From Cristatella mucedo (lineage: Eukaryota > Bryozoa > Phylactolaemata > Cristatellidae), in the NCBI GenBank assembly GCA_009760855.2, contig WPIO01000055.1, positions 858,501 to 922,500 of the forward strand: DNA of 64,000 nt, given 5' to 3'. Below, piece by piece: positions 1 through 12,400 of this stretch. Under the pieces are notes generated by a model, which worked only from the letters and a program-made list of their open reading frames with translations, was not told where the DNA came from and ran no database searches. Numbering within the stretch: position 1 is the stretch's first letter; each line of letters opens with the position of its first letter. The translations under genes and the position numbers were made by a program.

Positions 1-431
1 TGGTCTGGTTAGTGGGGTGCCAGTGCCTGGCTGCTAGGCTACGCTAGGACCAGTGTGGGACGAAAGTAGGAAAGCTCAGGAGGCTCAGTGCAAACCCTTT
101 GCAGTGGCCACTGCCGAGCACAGCACTTGAAGGCTCCGAGAACAATTCAAAACCAATTTGAACCTGACCACGCCTAGGCCCCAAGACCCAGGGGCGAAGG
201 AGTAGCAATACAAGCAAGTAAGCAGCTTTATCGCCTCTCCCGCAGCCGAGAGCTTTTCGATCTCCTGATGGGAGTCGTGGCTAGGCGGTCGATTGGTCGA
301 ACCGAGCAAGCTGCAAGCGAGAGCCAAACAGGAAAATGCATGAGTAAGCCACCGACGGTGAGCTACCGCCACACCCACGCCCAGCTGACCCTCCCACGGC
401 CGTGTGGCCAGCCGGGCGAGCGACAGGATGC
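1..431. other. flank without recognised gene
   Basis: Moderately GC-rich sequence before the GA microsatellite. Open frames on both strands are short and overlap one another, and none shows a domain, signal peptide or paired splice sites. I see nothing I can name. Confidence 0.4.
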
Positions 432-432
432 A

Positions 433-1657
<1,225 letters not shown>

Positions 1658-1903
1658 CTATAGCCGCCGCAGGTTCCTCTTGCTTCGCTGGCTGCCGATG
1701 GTGTCGCTCCGCGTGCGCTTGAGCTGCTGCGCATGCGGGCAGGCGCCGGCGCCGTGAAACTGGCCGAAGCATCGCGTGCAGTAGTCAAACGAACAGCCCA
1801 GCCGCGTGCACACGCCCCTCTCGGCCGCCTCGTTCAGCCGCGCCGGGTGGTGGCAGCGAGGGCAGCGGGTCAGCTTCTCGCCGCACTTGAGATTCTTGGC
1901 CTC
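1658..1903 (-). CDS. FBXO5/FBXO43-like: EMI-like gene, exon 4 (zinc-binding region and LRRL tail)
   Basis: Eighty-one codons and a TAG stop (1658-1660), after acceptor CTCCATTTCAG. The pattern C-x2-C-x14-C-x4-C-x4-C-x2-C-x4-H-x4-C is complete. The last residues, KRNLRRL, are the EMI signature tail. Confidence 0.95.
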   Translation of the reverse strand, partial: EAKNLKCGEKLTRCPRCHHPARLNEAAERGVCTRLGCSFDYCTRCFGQFHGAGACPHAQQLKRTRSDTIGSQRSKRNLRRL

Positions 1904-3842
1904 CTGAAATGGAGATGGCAGAGCACGCTGCAGCTACTCGCTGCCTCACAGCTGTGTGGGCGGGCCATGCTGAGCGCGCAGGCCCGCAGAGAATGCGAAA
2001 CGCCGCCGCTGGAGGGGGCGTACCTCGGCGAAGCGCTGATGCAGGCTCGGCACACTGCTGCCGAAGCCGGCAGCGGGCGACGGCGACGTGTCGGCTGTGA
2101 CGGCCGGCTGAACGGCTAGCTGCTGCGACTTCACCGTCGGCTGAACTGTGGCCAGACACGGGCGACTGAGCAACGCCCTCGAGCTTCGGCCGCCGCTCTG
2201 CGGCTCTGGGCTGTGGCGGCTCGCTCTCTTTATCGCGCCAGCAGCAGCATTCTCCTGCGGAAACGAGAAACGGAAGCTCCACTGGAGGAATGTGATTCCA
2301 GGCGGGAGGTGGAGAAGAGGGCGGGCAGGCTAGAGCACGGTCGCCGCAAGTCTGCGCGCGGCAAGCAAGAGTCGCTCGGTCGCGTCGTCACTAGGGTCGC
2401 GTGACAAGGCGATCGGAGCCTGAGCACAGACTCTAACCCGTGGCAAGTCTCGTCGCTGCAGGCAGATGCTGTCACTATTGAGCTCGGTGCAAATCGGGTC
2501 GACAAACATCGTCGACCTGTCTCTAAGAACTTAAAAACACACCAGTTTAGGAAAGCATTTAGTGGGTCCCTGTGATTCGACCTTCATGTGCTTATGCGTA
2601 CTGACACTATGCATGCTGCCACTAACCACATTTGCATGCTGACCCTGTGCATGTCAATCCTAACCACGTTATTCACTTTGTTTGTTGATCAAGCACGATT
2701 TTACTCACCATTTCAATTGCATTTCCCTTTGCAGCAAATGTAAAGCGTCTAGAGAGAGATTAAGTTCTCTGAGGGCACTTTATCAAGTGCATTATCATTA
2801 TTATTATTATTACACATGCACACACCCATGCATACACATTACACATAAGTATACACACCTTATTGGAAAGCCTGCCTTTCAGAGCTGTCGGGAGGTAACT
2901 ATGGAACACCGGCTGCCAAGTCCGGCTGACCATACAGCACCTGAAATCGATGGTTGAAGTCTCAACGGTTGTAACACGATGCAGCCGGTGATCGACATCT
3001 GCACAGATCCTCCCAGCTGAATGCAGCAGCAGCAGCTGCAAGCAATGACATGGCTGCCACACTGACCTTCGCACGTCCGACGGAGAAATGTAGTGCGCAA
3101 TACGCGCCAGGCACGGAATGCCCATACCAGCCAGCTCAGCGACAATATCGACATGGTCCAAGCCCACTCTCCACCCTATCACTTCCTTGGGGTTGATGTT
3201 TTTCAGGAACCTTTCGAATTTCTGGCAGAAGATCACGCGAGGTACTTTGGCAGACTCAACGACGTCACGAGCCGCCGAGCTGTCGGTGTCGCTGCCACCG
3301 TAGCTGATCGTGCATGCCGACGAGCCAAACGGGCGAGGCAGCAGAGCGGCAGCTGCAGAGTCCCTGCGGCAGCATTCGCTACTCGCGGTGCTGTTCAAGC
3401 TCACGTCTGCCGAGTCGGTGACGTCCACATCACGAATCGGGCCAACGGGGAACTCAACGGTCCCGTGCGACGTCTCAAACGCACACGGCGACAGGATGAC
3501 CGCGTCGTCGGCCAGGCTCTGCGATAGGCAAGCGTCTGCCCTGCGGCTGTGCTCGCCGCCGTCCAGGCTGGGGCAGTCTGCTGCTGCCGCAGAGGCGACA
3601 GAGGTCGAGCCAGGAGAGGACTCGCAAAAGCCGCTGTCCGATGCCGCATCGCCGCTCTTCCGCGAGGCGACTTTCGCTGCAACGGGCGTGCTCGTGAGAA
3701 TGCCCATTCCCGTCGACCGCATGCCGACGAAGTCGACGCCTGGGTCGACTTGGCGCGCCCACTGCCACTCAGGCGCGAAGCTGAGGGGCGCCGCCGAGCC
3801 TCCAGCACGGCGGCGGGATGAACTCCTCAGCTCCGAGTGCAT
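1658..3842 (-). CDS. FBXO5/FBXO43-like: EMI1/EMI2 (Rca1)-type F-box APC/C inhibitor, four exons
   Basis: Exons 3067-3842, 2859-2940, 2024-2254 and 1658-1903 join in phase (2, 0, 0) at GT/AG sites into 444 residues; human EMI1 has about 447. EMI proteins inhibit the anaphase-promoting complex (APC/C) until mitosis or during meiotic arrest. Visible in order: DSGFCES at 69-75, like the beta-TrCP phosphodegron DSGxxS of EMI1; an F-box at about 225-275 containing GLDHVDIVAEL, ISPSDV and MVSRTW; RALL at 312-315, a D-box RxxL where EMI1 has one; a zinc-binding region C377-C380-C395-C400-C405-C408-H413-C418 with the EMI spacing; and a C-terminal RSKRNLRRL, the LRRL tail that engages the APC/C. The start is the ATG at 3842 (A at -3); the frame is open upstream but lacks another ATG. 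I cannot separate EMI1 from EMI2. Confidence 0.93.
2024..2254 (-). CDS. FBXO5/FBXO43-like: EMI-like gene, exon 3 (D-box linker)
   Basis: Seventy-seven codons, phase 0 at both ends; acceptor TTTCCGCAG, donor GTACGC. It carries the RALL D-box and ends LHQRFAE, matching the HNEFSEVAKTL stretch just before the EMI1 zinc-binding region. Confidence 0.85.
2520..2811 (+). mobile_element. L2A LINE 3' fragment in EMI-like intron 2, antisense
   Basis: Matches the last ~290 bp of the full-length L2A copy (AACTTAAAAACACACC through TTCTCTGAGGGCACTTTATC) and ends in an ATT run. It fills half of intron 2 and stops about 40 bp from the exon 2 donor. Confidence 0.88.
2859..2940 (-). CDS. FBXO5/FBXO43-like: EMI-like gene, exon 2 (second half of F-box)
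   Basis: One base completes Arg259, then 27 codons containing CCMVSRTWQPVF, matching the KVSxTW motif that closes EMI F-boxes. The acceptor is GATTTCAG. The donor GTGTGT (2853-2858) is weak but keeps phase 0 into exon 3. Confidence 0.82.
3067..3842 (-). CDS. FBXO5/FBXO43-like: EMI-like gene, exon 1
   Basis: Codes for residues 1-258 plus two bases of the next codon. It is Ser/Ala-rich and probably disordered, then has the conserved FCQKFERFLKNINPKEV segment and the first half of the F-box. It ends CGAAG at a GTCAGT donor (3061-3066). Confidence 0.88.
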
Positions 3843-3927
3843 TGTCGTCGCCGATGTGCAGTGGCAGCAGTAGCAGCGGCTCAGCAGGTCTCTCACGCCG
3901 GGCAACTACGACGGCGAGCGACGACGC

Positions 3928-3939
3928 ATAACCGATTAA
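3928..3939. other. 12-bp palindrome CCGATTAATCGG upstream of the EMI start
   Basis: A perfect palindrome about 90 bp upstream of the EMI-like ATG, in the likely 5' UTR or promoter. It could be a homeodomain-type or dimer site; no function is shown. Confidence 0.3.
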
Positions 3940-4239
3940 TCGGCGCCGACCCGACAACGCCGCCTAAACATCGTTCGTCAGCAGCCAGCAGCTAGCATCA
4001 GATAGCGGCATGAAAGCGCGTCTATCGCGGCCGACTACGCGCGCGACCGGAGCTGCTCACGCTGGCGGGCGGGACCAACGAGCCTGGCGCGCGAGCGAGC
4101 GAGCTTACTAGGCCGCCTCGGTTCCCTCCAAAACCTGACGACAACGACGATGTAGGGGGTGCGCAGCCTGCCTACTGACGTGACGACGGGGTCGAATCCG
4201 AATGAGTAAATTGCAAATAAATAAATGAATAATACTCAC

Positions 4240-4610
4240 ACGCAAGCTTCTTTAACAGAGTCGGCTACTTTCGACAGCGACAGTTGGTGAAGGTCAACCG
4301 ATATTTGCAGATTTCGAATTTCCTGCCACGGTTGCCTCTCCAGCCAATCAGAGAGCGAACCGGCTCGAATGCTTCCTCCGATTAGTCGGCGTGTCGTCTT
4401 GGCTACGCGTATACGAAGCTGGCCGCTCAACGGCCGTACCGAGCTGAACTCCTCGACCTCGAACGCGTCCAGCCGCCCTCCCGAAGGTGGCGCGCGGGGC
4501 GCTGGACGCTTGCAGCGCCCGGCAACGCGTGCTTCGCGACCCGCGTAAGCCGCGGCCGCGCTCGCAGTGCGCGAGGGTCCGAGGCAGCAACTAGAGAAGC
4601 AGCCTTTCAC
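4240..4610 (-). other. possible coding exon upstream of the EMI-like gene
   Basis: A minus-strand open frame of over 120 codons, open further upstream without an ATG, ends at a strong donor (GCGT then GTGAGT, 4234-4239). It contains charged, non-repetitive stretches such as LSGQLRIRVAKTTRRLIGG and SLSDWLERQPWQEIRNLQ. It could be an upstream exon of the EMI-like gene or of another gene, or chance. I do not recognise the protein. Confidence 0.2.
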
Positions 4611-4789
4611 CCGCCACTGCCGGCCGCCGTAGTCCGGGGGAGGGGATGGGGACTCAGGGGTTTGGGGCGATGCATGCGCGGTCCCTATGCGAAACCACTT
4701 TGCTACGCAACCAGACGCGGCAATGCATCCACCCCAGCGTTCCGTCTGTTTGATGAATTGCCTTACCGGCAGAATCTTTGCCAGCCTAC

Positions 4790-4915
4790 CTCCAGTCCTC
4801 TCCCCCTCTCTCGACAGGGAAAGAGAACTCTCTCTCCCTCTCTCTTTCTATCTGTCTGTCTGTCTCTGTCTCTGTCTGTCTCTCTCTTCTCTCACTCTCC
4901 CTTACATCTCACTTA
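4790..4915. repeat. CT-rich low-complexity tract
   Basis: Pyrimidine-rich sequence with CTCTCT and CTGTCTGTCT runs. It gives spurious SLSLS frames. Confidence 0.8.
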
Positions 4916-5033
4916 GACGCCGTAGATGGACGTACAATCAAGCGCAGAAATCTCGCAGTGTGGCCGCCGCTGCAGTGGCTGTGAATTCGTTCGCGTAATA
5001 CAAGGGTTTTCTATGAGTCCAGTCATGCTAAAG

Positions 5034-5372
5034 ATATGCCACATCACACCACTTCTCGCCGACCTGCTCTGGCTACAAGTCAGGCAACGCATCGACTTCA
5101 AGGTTTTGTCACTCAATTTTAGGTCACTTCATTCTTTGGCTCCAGCCTACCTATCAGATCTACTGCTCCACCTGGCTAAGCATCGTACCACTCGCTTTTT
5201 GGAAAATAACTGTATACCTCGTAAAAACCACAACTCCCGTGAATTCCGTGCCTTTAGTTTGTATTCCCCCAAAGCTTGGAACTCACTCCCAACTTCCGTC
5301 ACGACATCCCCCGACTTAACCACTTTTAAAAAGAAATAAAAAACGCACATATTTATGACGTCGTGTAGCGGA
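5034..5372 (+). mobile_element. L2A LINE C-terminal fragment
   Basis: Encodes a degraded copy of the L2A C-terminal domain ([37 protein letters not shown]). It is truncated at both ends and loses its normal tail at 5372, where an oppositely oriented copy starts. Confidence 0.9.
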
Positions 5373-5375
5373 TAA

Positions 5376-6393
5376 TAATAATAACAGTAATAATGCACTT
5401 GATAAAGCGCCCTCAGAGAACTCAATCTCTCTCTAGGCGCTTTGCATTTGCTCCAAAAGGAAATGCAATTGAATGGTGAGTAAAATCATGCTTGACAAAC
5501 AAACAAAATGAATAACATGGTTACGGGTGACATGCACAGGGTCAGCATGCAAATGTGGTTAGTGGCAGCATGCACAGTGTCAGCACGCGTAAGCACATCA
5601 AGGACGAATCACAGGGACCCACTGAATGCTGTCCTAAATAGGTGCGTTTTTAAATTCTTTTTAAACGTAGTCAAGTCAGGGAATGTTCTGACGCAGGTCG
5701 GGAGGGAGTTCCAGGCTTTGGGAGCATACGAACTAAATGCACGATCTCCAAAGGATTTGAGGTTTGTACGAGGTATTTCTAGACTTTTGAATTCCGAAAA
5801 GTGGGTGGTACGATGCTTGGCCTGATGGGGGAGTATATCTGAGAGATAGGCTGGAGCCAAAGAATGAAGAGACCTAAAAGTGAGCAACAAAACCTTGAAG
5901 TCAATGCGATGCTTGACTGGTAGCCAGTGCAGGTCGGCGAGAAGTGGTGTAATGTGGCAACTGCGACGCTCACGGCAGACAAGCCTAGCTGCAGAGTTTT
6001 GCACCAGCTGCAATCGCCTGATCGCACATGCTGGTAGGCCAGTAAGCAGTGAGTTGCAGAAGTTGAGAGGGGATGTCACGAATGCATGGACCGACTTGGA
6101 CGTGGTATCCTTATCTAAACAAGCCCGAATTATAGCAATGCTATGAAGCTGAAAATAGGCAGATTTGACTGTGGAGCTGGTGTGGTCGTCTAACGAGAGG
6201 TCGCTTTGGAATATGACACCTATATTTTGAGCTGATTCAACTGGAGATATGCTGGCAGAGCCAATTTTGAGCGTCAGCCTTTCCAATTTCCGAATCACAC
6301 TGGGTTTGCCCATAACTAGTAAGTTAGTTTTATCGTCATTTAGTTTTAGAAATTTGCTGCCATCCATGTGCGGATGTCATCAATACATGCAGC
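5376..6393 (-). mobile_element. L2A LINE fragment, inverted
   Basis: A 5'-truncated L2A copy on the minus strand, from its TAA-rich tail to the end of the reverse transcriptase and C-terminal domain ([38 protein letters not shown]). The open frame at 5609-6367 is this fragment. Confidence 0.93.
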
Positions 6394-6394
6394 T

Positions 6395-6632
6395 GGATCC
6401 CTGCCATTCGTACTTTATGTGCTTATGCGTGCTGACACTGTGCATGCTGTCACTAACACTTGCATGCTGATCCTGTGGATGTAACCACTAATCATGTGAT
6501 TCGTGTTGTTTATTGAGCATTATGCCACTAACCATTCAATCATGCTTCCTCTGCAATATATGTAAAGCACATAGAAAGAGATTGAGTTCTCTGAGGGGGC
6601 TTTATCAAGTGTGTTAGCATTATTATTACTAT
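6395..6632 (+). mobile_element. L2A LINE 3' tail fragment
   Basis: Matches the L2A 3' UTR (GTGCTTATGCGTGCTGACAC), the tail hairpin AGAGATTGAGTTCTCT and an ATT end. It abuts the inverted copy at 6393. Confidence 0.88.
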
Positions 6633-6789
6633 AATGCGAAGCATAAGAAAATATCAATTGATAACCCTAATAACCAACACATAAGCTGTTGGTGTGTACG
6701 CGTTAAGTGTGGCACGGTCACTACCACGAATGATTTTGAACTGCCTTATCTGGCGAGAAATAGAGGCTACTAACTTGTGTGCTGTCATT

Positions 6790-7278
6790 TCTACTGTGAC
6801 ACAATTTAAAGAGCCTGAGATTAACTGAAAAGGTTAGCTGCAGGTGTAGGCCAAACACAGCCTACATCTGCCGCCCGTCGATATTGCTCCATAGTAGTTT
6901 TGTGGGGGGTTCAATTCAGGAGGCTGGCCCGAGCCATTGCACAAGTAGGGAATAGAGATTCGTCAACAAGTACGTCACCTTCCAGGCAGTTGCATAGGGT
7001 CGCCATCTTGCTGCCCTGACTACCGATTACAAAACGCAGTGTTTGAGCCTTGAATTTTCCTCTTTTCTTGACCAACGATGGCTATGGTAAAGTACCCTTC
7101 GAGGAATCCTTGTTTGTGGCTCGGGTGCGGTGGCTCAGCCTGCAGAGCCGCCCGACGTGACTCCTTATCAACTCCTATGGAGCAATATCGATAGGCAGCA
7201 GAGGCCGGATGTTTGACCCTGCCCCAGCAGACGACCTTTTCTAGTAAAGCTCAAGATCTTTAAAATTTTATACAGCAG
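6790..7278. mobile_element. foldback/MITE-like inverted repeat
   Basis: Two imperfect inverted arms of about 105 bp (6790-6895 and 7173-7278) share blocks such as CGATATTGCTCCATAG, GCCAAACA and AAAAGGT on opposite strands, around a spacer of about 280 bp. No protein is encoded. It looks like a non-autonomous DNA element; I could not fix its exact ends or a target duplication. Confidence 0.55.
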
Positions 7279-10237
7279 ATGAGATGACGTAGAAATTGGC
7301 ACCCTCTATTCCTGGTCTGATAAAAAGTGTCATTAGGAACGCTGGCAGGAGGACGTCGCACTAAAAGCATAAAGACCAACAGCGTATGTGTTTGTTTTTT
7401 GGCTGTCAATAAATATTTTCCCTTGCTTCGCATAACTTCAATATACCCGATGTCTTACAGACTGCTCTTGTTACCCCAACGAATTTACAGCCACAATGTC
7501 AGCGGCGGCCATACAGCGAGGATATTTTTTGCGCGTGAGTGTATCGTCGCTGGCATTTCGTATCTGAGCGCTCGGCGCCTGATGTTTCGGCCTCGATTTC
7601 GCTCCTCGATGTTTCGCCCGTCAGGAAATACGTATCTGCCGCGGACGACTTACCGAACATTTCGTGAATTGTGTGCTTTGCAAAAATGTTTGAACGATTT
7701 TACCCTATCCTTAATGCCTTTGAAAAAGTCAAAGCTGCAAATGCCAGCAGTAAGAGATAATTACAATTCTCCCTCTGCATAAAGCAGGTTTTCTATAGCA
7801 TCAGGGGGAAACGACACCGTGCGATCCATGATCAGTGTGGGCTGGAATTTTTGCATATCGATTGGAAACTAAACTCATGCGCTTTTTGGCTTCAATGTGG
7901 TAGCGTTAAATTCCTTTCTTTCTACCACAGTCTCGCTCATTCCGCCGGTAAATTAAAAGTGGCCTGTATCGGGCTGTATGCACTGCTTTCGCACGGCTTA
8001 GTTAAAGCTGTTAGCCCAGTTGCTGGCAGCTTCACGTGCGTGCACGTGGAGAATTAAGCACAGCGAGCTTGCTTAGTTTGCCGCCGAACTACCTGTCTGT
8101 TCTCATGATGACAAGCTAAAAGAAGTCACGCAGTCTCTATCCGACTCCAGTTTACGGGGCGGCGGCCAAATTGACTGGTCACGACTTCCGTCTCAGAAAA
8201 GCCTGCGTCCATCCTGCTCTAGCGTTTGTCTAGAATCCGTTCTGCACACCGAGAGCAGACGTGTCGAGCCTCAGAGAGACTCGCACTGAGCTCCTTTCTC
8301 GCGGCCATGCGTTGCGCTTTAAGGTAATATGGCGGCAGAATGGGATTCAGTGGCCATCACCCTGCTTGCAGCAGGCCCAAAAAGGATTGTCTGCAGCAGG
8401 ACCCTAAAGCAGGCCGAATTTTAGCCAAGGCGTACCATGCTCGCTCTACACTATCAAAAGCTTTCGCAGACGTCAGGATTTAGCCAATGCAATCGTCGCG
8501 CGAACGCTATCGGCTGGCCTAATAAAGCCACAGGTCACTGGGCGCAGAGGAGGACGAGGAAGCATATTATCGGCCCAGTTTAAGCTGGTCCGTTTCCCTC
8601 TTGCCGCTCCGAATATTACAAAACTGCCAGCGTCGTGCGAAAGTGCTTCGAACTCTTCGGTTTACCGTAAGTTTGTCCAGGTCTCTGAAACGCTCGCTAG
8701 CGACAGAGTACAATCCCCTGCGTTATGCGAGCTGTGAGCGCTGGTCCGCAATGAATTCGTTTTAGGTGCAACGCCGTTCTACCGCGTTTGCTCAAGTACT
8801 GTAGTAGCTTGATTCGCACAGCGGATAACCAGCCGATGCCCAACGCCAACAGTTTATTGCACGACGCACGGAGCCGAAGGGCGCACGGCTCCATTTCGGC
8901 CCCCTTCTCCCACTCGACTTCCCGCCACCACTCATTCTCTGAGCTGCCCAAGTTTTCGACTTTTCGGAGATCCTCTTCCGGAATCTTTGACTGTGGCCGA
9001 GCACGGCAGCTACTTCGGCCGCTGCGGCCGCTTCCGCTTCAGCTGGCGCCGAGTCGCACAGCGAGCAGCGCAGACTTGTGTACCCGCCAGCCGGATCGAA
9101 GGTCGTGCTCGAGCCCGCTAGGACGGTTGTCGGATTAGATGCGTCATTGCTCCGAGACAAAAATCACCATCTAATATCAATGGCAGGAAGGCAGAGAGCG
9201 AAAAGAAGATAGAGTAAAGAGGAGCGTCGGAGCGTCCGGCCCGGCTCGCCACTGTGCGCGCGCGCGCGCGGTGGGCGAGCCGACAGTCGTCACGTGGTCA
9301 GCCGGACTACGCCCGCGCTGGGAGAGGCAGACCTGGGGGGCTAACGCTCGTTTGCGTCAGCTCAGCCTGCTGGGTGATTAATGGGTAGCGAATAGCGTCC
9401 GGTTGCAGGCTAAGAGAGCTTGAGCGTCGGCGACGGCCGTAGAGGCCGTACAGAAACTTGAGGTTTAGTCGAGCGGCCGACGGCCTCTACGAGCTAACGG
9501 CTAGCCAATATAGTAGCTAGCGCCGAGACCCGTACGACGCGACTACTAGCGGTTCTCGGAAATTATCCAAAGTCTGACACAAAACCTTTTTCCGAGTAAC
9601 CTCTGCTAGTCGCAAGGCCTAAGTTCAACTAACTCACCGTCGCTTGAATCGCGCTCTTTAAAACGTCCGAACAGTCCGTGCGGTAGCGGTCTGCTGAGGT
9701 TTGCATAACTAAGAAGAAGCGAGAGTTTAGTCGACATTCAAACCTCAGCTGACGCATACATAGGTTAACTACTCCATGTTCCTATCTACTACTAAGTGAC
9801 GATGATGTTAGCAAAAAAAGCGACTCGGTCGCACGCGGCTCAGCAGCAAGAGCAGCTGAGCGCAGCCGCGCGGCCGCAGGCGTCGACCTAGCAGCAATAC
9901 GACAAGCAGAGGAGGCGGCCGCAGTTCTGGTCGCGTGTCAGTTCGAGCAATACAGCGATCGAGCTTTCCCAAGCGAAGCAATAGTCGAGGCATTCCGATA
10001 GTCGTGGCCCGCAGCCAGTAGTAGCGAGCCACTGCTCGCTCAGCGGCGTCAGCAGGTCACGCGCTGCAGCACCTCATCGAGAGCGCGTCTTCTCCAGTCG
10101 CCGCCGCCCGATCGCCTGCGGAGCGGCGCTTTCGCTCGCCGCTCCGCAAGTAGCTCCGAATGCATGCAGCATGTCCGGTGTGCGCGCGCGAGCGAGCTGC
10201 AACTGCTGTGGCGATGCATATCCGACGACGTGCATCT
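7279..10237. other. intergenic stretch without recognised gene
   Basis: Nothing homologous to a known protein family is visible. 8.7-10.2 kb is GC- and CpG-rich, with a (GC)n run near 9255-9270 and overlapping short frames on both strands, and could be a CpG-island promoter or first exon. The longest minus frame (8792-9160) begins at TTG, so I do not call it a gene. Confidence 0.35.
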
Positions 10238-11590
10238 CCGCTTATAATTCTACAAAGCCAGCAAGACTAAGTGGGTGTTAGGCAGGAGAGCTATCCGAAG
10301 CGCACCCAAAGGCTAAGCGGAATTTGTTATGCTTGCGGTAGCCAACAGACTTCATCTCGCGCAACAAAGACAATGCGAGAAGCACAGTTCAGTCAGGAGG
10401 GCAGTCGCGGAAGTAAGTAGCACGTAAGTAGTACCGCAGGATGGAAGCATTTTAGAACGGCTGGATGCGCCACAGTCGATAGCAGGAGAATAGATTTAGT
10501 TGCGTAAGAATTTTCGGAGTAAATCCATCGGTCTAGGACCTTCGGAGCATTTTTTTCTGCAGCTAAAACGGTCTGTTAGCGTGGGAATGGAACAGCTAAT
10601 TTATTGTCTATAGCGGACATGATGGCACGAGAAGGCAGCAACTGGTGCAGCAGTTCATCTAGGTATGAAGGAGCGAAGCCATGATAAGACTTACGAGACA
10701 GCGTAAATATTTTACTCTGTATTCCGTTGTTCAATCGGGAGCTATCGCAGCTCCTTCAGCAAAGGCGACACGACGTGGCTGAACATCTGAGACACGTTAA
10801 TTAGCCTTGCAGCTACATCCATCATTGCTAGCTGCCGTGGCCTAGAGACTCTTTGTTTTGGTAGGCCAGCCAAAATGAAGTTAATTGAACTTTTTTTTAA
10901 AGCCGCCGTTCTCGACAGTCCCTAATCTTAGATAGGGATTGGATGCAATGGCTTGGAGCGGAGGCAATATTCTCAGTGAAACTTTCAAATATTAAAACGT
11001 AGTCAAAAAGTAACCCACAGTCCAACCAATTGGTGACAGCCGCACAATAGCATCACCAATTGGTAGACTAAAGTCTCTTAGTCCAGCCGCAAGCGAGCTT
11101 GGTTATGCGGAGTTCGCTTTGGTTTTTACCTGGGTTTAGTTCAATGGAGATTGGCCGACGTCCAGGATCAAATGTCTGTGTGACAAGCATTCAGTTTATC
11201 GTCGCCGCAGCAGATGCCGACGGTTTAGACAATAAATACAGCTGGGTATTGTCAGCATGGAAGCGACAACCACTCTTATGTGCCGGAATAACTTTTCCTA
11301 CAGGCTCAGTAGGAATGAAGAGCAGCAGCAAGAGGAAAAGGGTCCTCGCGGGATTCTACAGGCAACTGGTTTGGTGGATGAGACTTGACCACCCACACGG
11401 CACGGATTGAACACGATCGAACAAGTATGATTAGAACCGCGCCAGTGCCTCGTCTGCCAGACCGATCGTTGTTGGCAATCGTTCAAGTAGGACACGGTGA
11501 TCGATGGTATCGAACGTGCGCCTGTTAGATCGAGCAGGGGGCGGGACAGGGACATTCTCGTCACCGTTGCTGCGCAGGACGTCATTTGTT
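10238..11590 (-). mobile_element. degraded L2B LINE copy
   Basis: The minus strand carries the L2B 3' region (the GGTAGCCAACAGACTTCATCTC block shared with the copies near 29, 46 and 63.6 kb) and runs into a mutated reverse transcriptase, with a recognisable 'ground state' LDLTGA...RSIPSITV near 11.5 kb. It has many stops and frameshifts and is an old, inactive copy. Confidence 0.75.
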
Positions 11591-12400
11591 ACGCAGAGGA
11601 GAGCACGTGTGGTCAGTCATTAATGCATGAATATCCTGGCTCAGTCCTTCGCCGAAGCTCTGCTCTTTCTTGCTGGGTGCCGGGGTTAGGGTAAGCCGAC
11701 CAGGGGTTGCACTGCTGTAGGTTATGGGTGAGCTTATTTAACAGCCTAATTTGTGCAGAGGCAGAAGAGCCTTAACATTTATCGCTACCGCTTGTGGTGG
11801 GCAATAAAAGACCGAACGCTGCATAAAGATGGAACCCGTGGGATGAGTCGTAAAGAGCCAGCACTTTACCACTGGGCAAATTGTTACGTGTCAGAATATT
11901 GGTCAACCTCAGAGATATGCAATTTCATTTTATTTCTACTCTCTTTCCAAAAGTATAACATAAAAATACCAGTTCGTTAGCCTTATATTCACGGAAACTC
12001 GTATTCGTTCCTACAATTTATTTCTTCCGGTGTAAAAGTTTTTTGCAAAATCACCTTTAATTATCGTCCAGTCACATCTCAATAATTGAAACTCGAGATT
12101 GAATTTCTTAATTCCTTATCTTTTTCAAGGTAAGCTTCCTAAAATGTCAAACTTGGTGAATCGTTTTAGACACTCCAAATTCCGAGGTCCCTCCCCATAC
12201 TGGTTGTAGCAAAGGCTCCGAGTATGAAGTTGAGCTTTATCGATTCTTGTATACCTCAGCCATTAATCAAGTTGAATTATCTCAAATTATGCGGGAGGGC
12301 CAGAGGAGTAATCTTCCCGTCATTGATGCTGCTAAGGATGTCGTTGGTCACGCGTTAGAGAGTAGTTTCAGTGGAGCGATGTTCTAACAGCGTCACCCGC
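11591..12400. other. no recognised feature
   Basis: AT-richer sequence without a convincing gene or repeat. Some of it may be a continuation of the degraded LINE next to it. Confidence 0.3.

Noticed and set aside
2760-3066. C-terminal ~100 residues of the minus-strand frame containing EMI exon 1
   Set aside because: They lie past a good GTCAGT donor, and the true continuation is found in exon 2 in the right phase.
3843-3905. Extension of the EMI start to 3905
   Set aside because: The codon there is TTG. The first in-frame ATG is at 3842, with A at -3.
4913-6470. Several short plus- and minus-strand frames
   Set aside because: Alternative frames of the L2A fragments.
5376-6632. A single twin-primed (5'-inverted) LINE insertion
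   Set aside because: The inverted piece has its own complete 3' tail at 5376, so it is a separate copy from the plus-strand tail at 6395-6632.
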